Below, in pieces: positions 56,020-62,851 of a DNA stretch of 64,000 nucleotides. Within the stretch, counting starts at the first letter, position 1; every line of letters begins with the position of its first letter. The notes beneath the pieces are model-generated. The model did no database searches. It was given only the letters and a program-made list of their open reading frames with translations, and was not told the origin of the DNA. The DNA is taken from assembly GCA_017792445.1 (NCBI GenBank), contig CP051232.1, positions 3,632,001-3,696,000 of the forward strand. The letters are read 5' to 3'. Made by a program: the position numbers and the translations under genes. Source of the DNA: Maritimibacter sp. GTDB taxonomy: Bacteria; Pseudomonadota; Alphaproteobacteria; Rhodobacterales; Rhodobacteraceae.

Positions 56020-56272
56020 GATGGGGTGGAGCCGCATCGTGCGTTTGTGGTGGCGTGATGGGGTGGAACCCCATCCTACGTGGGTGGCTGGCGGTTGTGG
56101 TAGCGTGATGGGGTGGAACGCCATCCTACGTGGGTCACTGTGATGCGCTTGATGGGGTGAAACCGATCAAAAACCCGCCCCACCAACAGGCGTAGGATGG
56201 GGTTTCACCCCATCTTGCTGGACCGACCCAACCCACCTCACCAAGACCCGTAGGATGGGGTTCCACCCCATC
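56020..56272. repeat. Cluster of six copies of a 23-bp palindromic repeat
   Basis: Copies of a GATGGGGTGGAACCCCATCC unit, often followed by TAC, lie at 56020-56038 (degenerate), 56057-56079, 56107-56129, 56151-56168 (partial), 56192-56214 and 56250-56272. The first four read in one direction, the last two in the other, so the array as a whole is an inverted repeat. Similar GC-rich palindromes are known as REP-like elements in other bacteria; I do not recognise this one by name. Confidence 0.8.
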
Positions 56273-56393
56273 CAACCCACACCCCCACACGACGCGATGC
56301 CGTTCCAGCGCACTCACCCTCAACGCACAAAAACGTAAAAGGTCAGTAAATCTGCCATGTCTCTCGCGAATACCGGCTTCGCAGAGGCAGCAT

Positions 56394-56422
56394 TTGTCGC
56401 TGCGGCGCAGCGAGGCTATTTG
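56394..56422 (+). promoter_or_regulatory. Possible promoter of the DUF1127 gene
   Basis: TTGTCG (56394-56399), 17 bases, TATTTG (56417-56422), about 46 bases before the DUF1127 start. The spacer includes a small dyad TCGCTGC-GGC-GCAGCGA. Match to consensus is moderate. Confidence 0.35.
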
Positions 56423-56467
56423 TTTGATCAAGGGAGGAAACCAGACTGTCACCCAGCGAGGTTTCCC

Positions 56468-56710
56468 ATGGCAGACATTTACAGGCTGACGGGCATACCC
56501 CGTGAAACACCGGAAGAACGGAGCGCACGTGCAATGATGGACAATTTCTTCGCCAGCCTCGGACAAGGCTTCAACGCCTACCTGGCCTCTCGCTCGCGCA
56601 TGGGCGAGATCCAGAAGCTGAATGCGAAAAGCGACAGGGAACTGTCCGCGATGGGCCTGAAGCGCGAGGATATTCCGCGCCACGTCTACCGCGACATCTT
56701 CTACATGTAA
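56468..56710 (+). CDS. DUF1127 small protein
   Basis: An 80-residue protein whose C-terminal half is a DUF1127 domain (IQKLNAKSDRELSAMGLKREDIPRHVYRDIF). The N-terminal half (ADIYRLTGIPRETPEERSARAM) is extra. DUF1127 proteins in alphaproteobacteria bind RNA and act in phosphate, stress or sRNA control (CcaF1 of Rhodobacter is an example), which is known for the family but not for this gene. ATG 56468 has GCGAGG just upstream. It lies between ureC and ureE. Confidence 0.85.
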   Translation: MADIYRLTGIPRETPEERSARAMMDNFFASLGQGFNAYLASRSRMGEIQKLNAKSDRELSAMGLKREDIPRHVYRDIFYM

Positions 56711-56779
56711 GGCCGTTTCGGCCTCTTGTGTCCGCGCCCGGATGCGCGGACACTCGCCCCGTCTGACGGGAGCGAAAAC

Positions 56780-57457
56780 ATGCGATACGACCTGGCCGCG
56801 GCCTTTCTCACCGCAGCCCTAGCCCTTGCCGCAGAGCCTGCCACCGCGCAGGGCGTGCGCCGATCCGGCCCGAGTTCCTCGACCGGACCAGAGACACCAC
56901 CCGCCAATGCGCCGGACTGCCCGACCGCGGCCGATCTCGAAAAGGGGATTCGGCTGACCTCGGACGTGGGCGAGGTCGAGACGATCCGTCTCGACGATGA
57001 CGGCAGCTTTGTCGTCCGGTTCGAGGATGCCGAGGGCAGCGGCGTGGTGATGCGGCTGGCGCACGGCCTGTACCTGACCAGATCGTGGTTCCTCGACGAC
57101 GGGCAGGTCTCGTTCTGGCCCAGCCTGATCGTCAATTTCCCGGTCTCCGACGCCGAAATGCCGGACCCGGTGCCGGGCGAGGGCTGGGATGTCGACGTGG
57201 GACTCGGCGGCAGCGACTTTGCCGACGTGGCGGAAAGCCAGTCCTACCGCTTCGGCGAGCCCGGCCGGATCAGCTATGGCGCGTGCTCCTACGACTATAT
57301 CCCCGTCACCGCCGTCTACACCGGCAGCCAGGAGCCGTTTCAGGACGTTTACTATTACCTGACGGAATTTGGCGTCTCTTACCTTGCCGAAAGCGGCTCG
57401 GTCGGGGTGGCGCCGGACCTTTTCACCAATCATATCAAGATCGAGGCGGTGGAATGA
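56780..57457 (+). CDS. Exported protein of unknown function
   Basis: A 225-residue protein with a signal peptide (residues 1-24, ALAAEPATAQ) followed by a mature part rich in Asp, Gly and aromatic residues, for example IRLDDDGSFVVRFEDAEGSG and VSYLAESGSVGVAPDL. It has two cysteines (APDCPTAAD near 48 and GACSYDY near 175) that could pair. No family was recognised. SD GGGAGCG stands about seven bases before ATG 56780. It lies among the small genes between ureC and ureE. Confidence 0.75.
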   Translation: MRYDLAAAFLTAALALAAEPATAQGVRRSGPSSSTGPETPPANAPDCPTAADLEKGIRLTSDVGEVETIRLDDDGSFVVRFEDAEGSGVVMRLAHGLYLTRSWFLDDGQVSFWPSLIVNFPVSDAEMPDPVPGEGWDVDVGLGGSDFADVAESQSYRFGEPGRISYGACSYDYIPVTAVYTGSQEPFQDVYYYLTEFGVSYLAESGSVGVAPDLFTNHIKIEAVE

Positions 57458-57577
57458 CCACGAGCCATGCAAGCCTGGCAAGGCAGGTATCCGCGCGCGC
57501 ACCTAGCCAAACCGTCGCGCACTGTGCAAATAGCGGGCAGTTTTCAAACTGCTTACGTATTGCGCAGGAGCGCCAAG

Positions 57578-57760
57578 ATGAACACCACCTACATGCTGCC
57601 CTTCACCGCGCTGCGGCTGGGCCTCACCAACTTCCTCCGCCGCTTCGGTTCGACCGGCTACGAGGACCTGTTCTCGCTGTCCGACGAGCAGCTCGCTGTT
57701 CGCGGCTACACTCGCGAGGGCCTTGCCAAGCTGTCCATGACCGGACGCGCCTGGAACTGA
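57578..57760 (+). CDS. Small DUF1127-like protein
   Basis: A 60-residue protein: an N-terminal basic/hydrophobic helix (TALRLGLTNFLRRFG) and the end FSLSDEQLAVRGYTREGLAKL, which matches the DUF1127 tail (LSDxxLAxxGxxRE). It therefore seems to be a short relative of the gene at 56468. SD AGGAG is about seven bases before ATG 57578. It is 64 bases before ureE. Function unknown; RNA-binding is possible by family. Confidence 0.72.
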   Translation: MNTTYMLPFTALRLGLTNFLRRFGSTGYEDLFSLSDEQLAVRGYTREGLAKLSMTGRAWN

Positions 57761-57824
57761 TCGCGTCGCGCCTGCGGGCGCGGAGCGATGTCCGGGGTTC
57801 GATCCGGACGACGGGAGGTGCGCG

Positions 57825-58373
57825 ATGAGCGATGTCCTTCCGAAGGCGCTGGACATCCAGCGTGGGCCGCTTCAGGCCGAACCGTTCGACCGCGTGGTGA
57901 TGACCTATGATGCGCGCCTTCTGCGCCGCAAGCGTCTCACCACTGCGGGCGGGTTTTCCTTTCTTGCCGACCTGTCTGAAGCCGTGAGCCTTGGCCATGG
58001 CGACGCTTTCGTGCTGGAAGACGGCCGCCTGATCGCGGTCGAGGCCGCCGCCGAGGGTCTTCTGTCGGTCACCGGCGACCACCTGCCGCGTCTGGCCTGG
58101 CACATCGGCAACCGCCACACGCCCTGCCAGATCGAGGCGGACCGCCTGCTGATCCAGCGCGATCACGTGCTGGCGGGGATGCTTGCCGGGCTGGGCGCAC
58201 TGGTCGCCGAGGTCGACGAGCCCTTCACCCCCGAAGGCGGCGCATATGGCCACGGGCGGACGATGGGCCACGACCACGGCCATTCGCATGATCACGGTCA
58301 CGCGCATTCGCATGTCCACCACCACGGGACACATACCCACGACGAGGATGACGACGCCGGGGAGGAGGAGTGA
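57825..58373 (+). CDS. ureE: Urease nickel-delivery protein UreE
   Basis: A 182-residue nickel chaperone. The UreE core covers residues 15-135 (RLLRRKRLTTAGGFSFLADL, then HLPRLAWHIGNRHTPCQIEADRLL), and the C-terminal 40 residues are His-rich (HDHGHSHDHGHAHSHVHHHG), a store for Ni(II). The stop overlaps the ureF GTG. UreE feeds nickel to UreG for loading urease. Confidence 0.95.
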   Translation: MSDVLPKALDIQRGPLQAEPFDRVVMTYDARLLRRKRLTTAGGFSFLADLSEAVSLGHGDAFVLEDGRLIAVEAAAEGLLSVTGDHLPRLAWHIGNRHTPCQIEADRLLIQRDHVLAGMLAGLGALVAEVDEPFTPEGGAYGHGRTMGHDHGHSHDHGHAHSHVHHHGTHTHDEDDDAGEEE

Positions 58374-58996
58374 GCGGCCTTCTTACCCTGGTCCAGTGGA
58401 TGTCGCCCGCGTTTCCGGTGGGCAGCTTCGCCTACTCGCACGGGCTGGAACAGGCGGTCGCTGCCGGTGAGGTGACCACCTCGGACGCCCTGGCCGCATG
58501 GCTGGGCGATGTGCTGACCCTTGGCGCGGGCCGGGCCGACGCGATCCTGCTGGCCTGCGCCTTGCGCGCAGAGGACGCCGCCGGCCTTGCCGCCACCGCC
58601 CGCGCACTGGCCGCGTCCCGCGAGCGCTGGGACGAAACCATCGCGCAGGGCCGCGCCTTCGCCGAAGCCGCCACCGCCACCGGCACGCCGGTCGATCCCT
58701 TGCCGTTCCCCGTCGCCGTAGGCGTCGCCGCGCGCGGGCTGGGCCTGCCTGCGGAACAGGTGATCGGCGTCTACCTGCACGCCTTCGCCTCGAACCTCGT
58801 CAGCGCGGCGGTCCGCTTCGTGCCGCTGGGACAGGCCGAGGGGCAGCGTGTGCTGTCGGGGCTTCACACGATGATCGAGACCGTGGCGTCCGAAGCCGCG
58901 GGGCAGGGCGCGGACGACATCGCCTCTTTCGTCCCGCGCGGCGATCTGGCAGCCATGCGTCACGAGACGATGGACGTAAGGATCTTCAGGACATGA
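58370..58996 (+). CDS. ureF: Urease accessory protein UreF
   Basis: An all-helical protein of 208 residues with UreF marks: [26 protein letters not shown] at its start (described here by its parts [14 protein letters not shown] and LEQAV) and [17 protein letters not shown]. It is a co-factor in the UreD-UreF-UreG complex that activates apo-urease. GTG start 58370 overlaps the ureE stop, and its stop overlaps the ureG ATG, so ureE-F-G is one coupled unit. Confidence 0.94.
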   Translation: MSGLLTLVQWMSPAFPVGSFAYSHGLEQAVAAGEVTTSDALAAWLGDVLTLGAGRADAILLACALRAEDAAGLAATARALAASRERWDETIAQGRAFAEAATATGTPVDPLPFPVAVGVAARGLGLPAEQVIGVYLHAFASNLVSAAVRFVPLGQAEGQRVLSGLHTMIETVASEAAGQGADDIASFVPRGDLAAMRHETMDVRIFRT

Positions 58997-59601
58997 GCGG
59001 AAACGGACCCCTGCGCGTGGGCATCGGCGGCCCGGTGGGCGCGGGCAAGACGACGCTGACCGAGCAACTGTGCCGGGCGATGTCGGAAGACTATTCCGTC
59101 GCCGTCATCACTAACGATATCTATACCAGCGAGGATGCCGAGTACCTGATGCGCGCGCAGGCGCTGCCGCTGGAACGCATCCGTGGCGTGGAAACCGGCG
59201 GCTGCCCCCATACCGCGATCCGCGAGGATGCCTCGATCAACCTTGCCGCCGTGGCCGAGTTGCGGGCCAGTTTCGACGATCTCGACGTGATCTTCATCGA
59301 GTCCGGCGGCGACAACCTTGCCGCCACCTTCTCGCCGGAACTGGCGGACCTGACGCTTTACGTGATCGACACGGCGGCGGGGCAGGACATCCCGCGGAAG
59401 AAGGGGCCGGGGCTGACGCGCTCGGACCTGCTGATCGTCAACAAGACGGATCTGGCGCCCTATGTGGGCGTGGACCTTGACCAGCTCGAGGCCGACGCGC
59501 GGGTGGCGCGGGGAACGCGGCCCTTCGTGATGGCCGGGGTGAAGTCCGGCAAGGGCATCGCCGAGGTCGTGGCCTTCCTGAAGGAAGAGGGCGGGCTATA
59601 G
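58993..59601 (+). CDS. ureG: Urease accessory GTPase UreG
   Basis: A SIMIBI-class GTPase of 202 residues: P-loop [11 protein letters not shown] (12-22), the nickel-binding CPH in [22 protein letters not shown] and the NKTD specificity motif ([11 protein letters not shown]). It supplies GTP-dependent nickel for urease maturation. The ATG overlaps the ureF stop. A stem-loop follows the gene end, and the PreA-like gene is convergent. Confidence 0.96.
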   Translation: MSGNGPLRVGIGGPVGAGKTTLTEQLCRAMSEDYSVAVITNDIYTSEDAEYLMRAQALPLERIRGVETGGCPHTAIREDASINLAAVAELRASFDDLDVIFIESGGDNLAATFSPELADLTLYVIDTAAGQDIPRKKGPGLTRSDLLIVNKTDLAPYVGVDLDQLEADARVARGTRPFVMAGVKSGKGIAEVVAFLKEEGGL

Positions 59602-59620
59602 CGGCCCCGTCGGGCGCTGT

Positions 59621-59656
59621 CGGCAGCGGAAGCAACGCTCCCGCTGCCGGTTTCTT
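59621..59656 (+). terminator. Probable terminator after ureG
   Basis: A stem with arms CGGCAGCGGA (59621-59630) and TCCCGCTGCCG (59639-59649, one bulge), followed by GTTTCTT. It lies in the convergent gap between ureG and the PreA-like gene. Confidence 0.5.
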
Positions 59657-59668
59657 GGTCCGGCAGGC

Positions 59669-60766
59669 TCAGGCCGATTTCGCGTAACCGCCGTTGTAGG
59701 CGTCGCTTTTGCGGCGGACCTGCGAATGTTCCACGATCCGCTCGCGCGCGATGCCCCGGAACTCTTCGATCGACGAATAGCCCTTGCGCTCAAGGTAGTC
59801 GCCAAGATCGGTCGTCAGGTCCTTGATGAGATTGACGCCGATGCCGCCGCTGCCCTTTTCCTCCATCGCGGCGGTGCAGATCTGCAGGTTGCCCGCGCCG
59901 TGCGCGATGAAGTTGAACGCCTCGCGGAAGCCCTTGATGCCGCCGATGCCGGAAATCGCCTTGTCCGGGTAGGCGCGCGAGATGTCGGACACGCGCTGAA
60001 GCGCCTGATGCAGGATCGCCAGCCCGCCAAGGCCGCCGGACGTCACCAGCCCGTCCACCTCGACCTCGAACTTGAAGGTCTCGGGGTCCATCAGCGGCAG
60101 CGAGGGGAAGGTGTTGCACAGCGAGATGCAGGACGCGCCCGCGTCATAAGCCGCGCCCGCCGCATCGACGAGCGTCGAGGTCGCGGGCGTCAGCTTGACC
60201 CAGACGGGCACGTCCACCGCGCCGGTCACGGCGCCGAGGATCGAGCGGATGATGTCCTCGTCATTGGCGATATGGGCGCCCATGTCCTTGCGATCCATGT
60301 GGGGGCAGGACATGTTCAGCTCCAGCGCGTCGCACCCGGCATTTACGACGGCCCGCGCAAGCTTGCGCCAGTTCTCCAGTTCTTCCTCGTTGCCCGCGCC
60401 CGCCATGATCGAGCCGATGACCATCCGGTCGGGGTAGGTGGTCTTGATTTCTTCCAGATCCGGAAGCCACTGTTCCAGCGGCTGGTCCGAGATCAGTTCC
60501 CAGTTCCAAGACGAATGCGACACGGTGTCGGCGCGCTTGTTGCGCGAGACATAGGGCTTCTCTTCGCTGGCGCGCTGGAAGATCGTCTTCGGCCCGGCGA
60601 CGTTCTCGACCGGGTGCAGGCCGATCGTCTTGGTGACGACACCGCCCCAGCCGGCCTCGAACGCCTTGAGAATCTTGCGTTTGCTTTCCGTCGGCGGGGC
60701 CGAGGCCAGAACGAACGGGTTCACGAACTTTAGGCCGGTGAACTGTGTGGTAAGATCATACGACAT
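59669..60766 (-). CDS. PreA-like dihydropyrimidine/dihydroorotate dehydrogenase-type flavoprotein, no ferredoxin domain
   Basis: A 365-residue FMN TIM-barrel protein similar to the catalytic subunit of NAD-dependent dihydropyrimidine dehydrogenase: FVNPFVLASAPPTESKRK, AFEAGWGGVVTKTIG, ELNMSCPHMD and SGIGGIKGFREAFNFIAHGAGN. PreA of E. coli is longer and ends in two [4Fe-4S] clusters; this protein stops at AYNGGYAKSA with no cysteine cluster. The substrate loop LCNTFPSLPLMD also differs from the usual AINTV type. No preT partner follows. So it may use another electron partner or another substrate. ATG 60766 stands 18 bases beyond a strong palindrome. Confidence 0.85.
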   Translation of the reverse strand: MSYDLTTQFTGLKFVNPFVLASAPPTESKRKILKAFEAGWGGVVTKTIGLHPVENVAGPKTIFQRASEEKPYVSRNKRADTVSHSSWNWELISDQPLEQWLPDLEEIKTTYPDRMVIGSIMAGAGNEEELENWRKLARAVVNAGCDALELNMSCPHMDRKDMGAHIANDEDIIRSILGAVTGAVDVPVWVKLTPATSTLVDAAGAAYDAGASCISLCNTFPSLPLMDPETFKFEVEVDGLVTSGGLGGLAILHQALQRVSDISRAYPDKAISGIGGIKGFREAFNFIAHGAGNLQICTAAMEEKGSGGIGVNLIKDLTTDLGDYLERKGYSSIEEFRGIARERIVEHSQVRRKSDAYNGGYAKSA

Positions 60767-60783
60767 GGCACATCCTCGGGTGG

Positions 60784-60816
60784 TTCTTGGTCAGCACCGT
60801 AATTTTTGACCAAGAA
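60784..60816 (-). promoter_or_regulatory. 33-bp palindrome upstream of the PreA-like gene
   Basis: Perfect 10-base arms, TTCTTGGTCA (60784-60793) and TGACCAAGAA (60807-60816), with a 13-base spacer. It starts 18 bases from the PreA-like start, in its leader or promoter. The TTGGTCA/TGACCAA half-sites look like those of GntR- or TetR-type repressors. No regulator gene is adjacent. Confidence 0.6.
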
Positions 60817-61042
60817 GTCAATAATTTTCGCGACGATCCCCGATCGCGGCCCCGAAACGGGCTGAGTGCAGGCGCATGTTGATCGAAACATGGGCAGTTG
60901 CTCGATCCGGCATGCACCCGCGCTCCGGGTCCGAGCGGCTTGGGGTTTCCCGACCTTGGTCTGAAAGATGCTCAGACGTCCGCAGGTGCCCGCCGTCGCG
61001 GGGATGCTCCAGTATCGGGCATACCAGCCCAGGAGAAATGCG

Positions 61043-61498
61043 ATGAAACTCAGCCACCTGCTTCTTACAACCTCGCTGTGTGCCGTTGCCGCGGTGCCGG
61101 CCATGGCCCAATCCCGCACGTTCAGCTCTGTCGATGCAAACGGCGACGGACAGCTATCGCGCGCGGAACTCGAGGCCGCCTTCGGCCGACAGGGCGCGGG
61201 AAATATACTGAGACGCAGTGACCGTGACCGGAACGGCTTCGTCTCGGCGTCCGAAATCCAAATGTCGCATGATGACGACTCGAACGACGACGAGTCCGAT
61301 GACGACCGCTACGACCGGAACAACGACGACGACAGTTCCGACGACGAAGGTGATGATCGCAACGATGACGAGTCGGACGATGACCGGAACGACGATCGGT
61401 CGGGCGACGATGATCACGAGGACGACGACAGCAGCGACGATGACGACGACGATGACGACGACGATGACGGGGACGACGACGAGGGCGACGACGACTAG
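61043..61498 (+). CDS. Exported EF-hand protein with long poly-aspartate tail
   Basis: A 151-residue exported protein: signal peptide (residues 1-22, AVPAMA), two EF-hand loops (DANGDGQLSRAE and DRDRNGFVSASE), then about 75 residues dominated by Asp with Ser, Asn, Glu and Arg, including eleven Asp in a row. The DNA is a GAC/GAT near-repeat. SD AGGAG (61031-61035) supports ATG 61043. The family is not recognised beyond EF-hand; calcium or other cation buffering in the periplasm or outside the cell is a reasonable guess. Confidence 0.82.
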   Translation: MKLSHLLLTTSLCAVAAVPAMAQSRTFSSVDANGDGQLSRAELEAAFGRQGAGNILRRSDRDRNGFVSASEIQMSHDDDSNDDESDDDRYDRNNDDDSSDDEGDDRNDDESDDDRNDDRSGDDDHEDDDSSDDDDDDDDDDDGDDDEGDDD

Positions 61499-61571
61499 TC
61501 CGCTCCGCTTCTGACGACCGCGTGTCCGCGCGCCGAGTGCGCGGGCGCGCCGCATCGTGAAAGGATCGCTC

Positions 61572-62198
61572 ATGCAGATCGAACGAACGTCCTTCGAAAG
61601 ACGGTTCTCGACTCCCATGTTTTCCTTCGAGGTCCACGGCCACGAAGCGATCAACGACGCCTTGATCGCAGACGGCAGGGCGTTGCGACAGCGGTGCGAT
61701 GGCTCTGCGAAGTCGAACAGGGGCGGCTGGCATTCCAAGGGCAACCTTTTCACTGAGAAGGCCCCGTGCTTCGTGTTGCTGTCGGTCCTTGCCGCAGAGG
61801 CCGTGAAGCAGGCGACCGCTGCCATCGGCAAAGCCGATCTGGATCGCCTTCAACTGAAACTGTTCGGCTGGATGAACATCAACAGCGCCGGCGCCTATAA
61901 CGCCCCGCACACGCATCCCGGCGCGCATTGGTCCGGAGTCTACTATGTCTCGCAGCCCGAGGCAGAGGACGCTGACTCTGGCCGGATCGAGTTCCTGGAT
62001 CCCCGCTGTGACCTCGCGCACTGGCGTATTCTCGACGCGTCGGCGTTTCGGCCGAAGAAAAGCGTTCGGCCGCGCGCGGGCGAGATGATCCTGTTCCCGT
62101 CGTACCTCGTGCACTGGGTCCATCCGAACGCCACGGACGCCGAGCGGATCAGCATCGCGTTCAACGCGACGTTCTCGGAACCGGACAACGCGCGCTGA
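61572..62198 (+). CDS. TIGR02466-like 2OG-Fe(II) oxygenase
   Basis: A 208-residue protein that resembles TIGR02466-type oxygenases (double-stranded beta-helix). The likely iron ligands are in NAPHTHPGAHWSGVYYV (HxH-type motif) and the distal histidine in LVHWVHPN, with the 2-oxoglutarate arginine likely in AERISIAFN. ATG 61572 has AAAGGA eight bases upstream; a GTG at 61557 is an alternative start. It follows the Asp-rich gene by 73 bases and is nearly convergent with the response-regulator gene. Substrate unknown. Confidence 0.82.
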   Translation: MQIERTSFERRFSTPMFSFEVHGHEAINDALIADGRALRQRCDGSAKSNRGGWHSKGNLFTEKAPCFVLLSVLAAEAVKQATAAIGKADLDRLQLKLFGWMNINSAGAYNAPHTHPGAHWSGVYYVSQPEAEDADSGRIEFLDPRCDLAHWRILDASAFRPKKSVRPRAGEMILFPSYLVHWVHPNATDAERISIAFNATFSEPDNAR

Positions 62199-62200
62199 CC

Positions 62201-62851
62201 TCAGCCGTCCGTGCGATCCGCGAACGCCTTCTGCGCCATTATAGCGGCTTCAACCCGGTTGCGGGCGTGCAGCTTTTCCAGAATGGCGGTCATGTAGTGC
62301 TTCACCGTCTTTTCCTTCAGCCCCAGCGCCTCGGCGACTTCCTTGTTGCTCTGACCCGTCGCGACGAGCTTCAGAATGTCTTCTTCCCGCTTCGTAAGGT
62401 CTTCCAGCGGTGATCGGTCCGCGTCGGTCTTGCCGCCCGTCATGAACGCCAGAAGCTTCGCGGCCAGTCCTGGAGAGACATCGGTTTCTCCGCGAACGAC
62501 TTTCAGCAGGATGTCCCGCAGCTCGCGGGCCGAGACGCCTTTCAGGATGTAGGCCTTCGCGCCAAGGCGCAGGGCGTCCGACACGTCCTTGCCGTCTTCC
62601 GACACCGTCAGCATCGCCACATGCGCCGCCGTCTTTTCCGACGCGATCTGCGCGATGGTGGTCAGTCCGCCTCCGGGCATGGACAGGTCCAGCAATGCCA
62701 CGTCCGGCCTGTGGGTCGCCGCCAGCCCGATGGCCTCGGCCGCGGACGAGGCGACGCCGACGACCGAGAACCTGTCATCCTCTTCAAGGCTTCGCACAAG
62801 CCCGTCGCGAAAGATCGGATGGTCGTCGGCCACGAGGATCGTGATGGTCAC
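62201..62851 (-). CDS. NarL/FixJ-type response regulator
   Basis: A 216-residue regulator with a receiver (acidic pair ADD, phospho-Asp in VALLDLSMPGG, Lys in YILKG) and a C-terminal LuxR-type helix-turn-helix (LTKREEDILKLVATGQSNKEVAEALGLKEKTVKHY, described by the parts LTKREEDILKLVATG and EVAEALGLKEKTVKHY). Its start overlaps the stop of the histidine kinase gene upstream (ATGA), so the two form one operon. Target genes unknown. Confidence 0.95.
   Translation of the reverse strand: MTITILVADDHPIFRDGLVRSLEEDDRFSVVGVASSAAEAIGLAATHRPDVALLDLSMPGGGLTTIAQIASEKTAAHVAMLTVSEDGKDVSDALRLGAKAYILKGVSARELRDILLKVVRGETDVSPGLAAKLLAFMTGGKTDADRSPLEDLTKREEDILKLVATGQSNKEVAEALGLKEKTVKHYMTAILEKLHARNRVEAAIMAQKAFADRTDG

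Noticed and set aside
56020-56272. CRISPR array, because of repeated units.
   Set aside because: Units are palindromic, variably spaced, in both directions and partly degenerate; no spacers of equal length and no cas genes.
61122-62123. An Arg/His-rich frame antisense to the Asp-rich gene and the oxygenase.
   Set aside because: The Arg-rich stretch is simply the complement of the GAC/GAT repeat; no start signal was seen.
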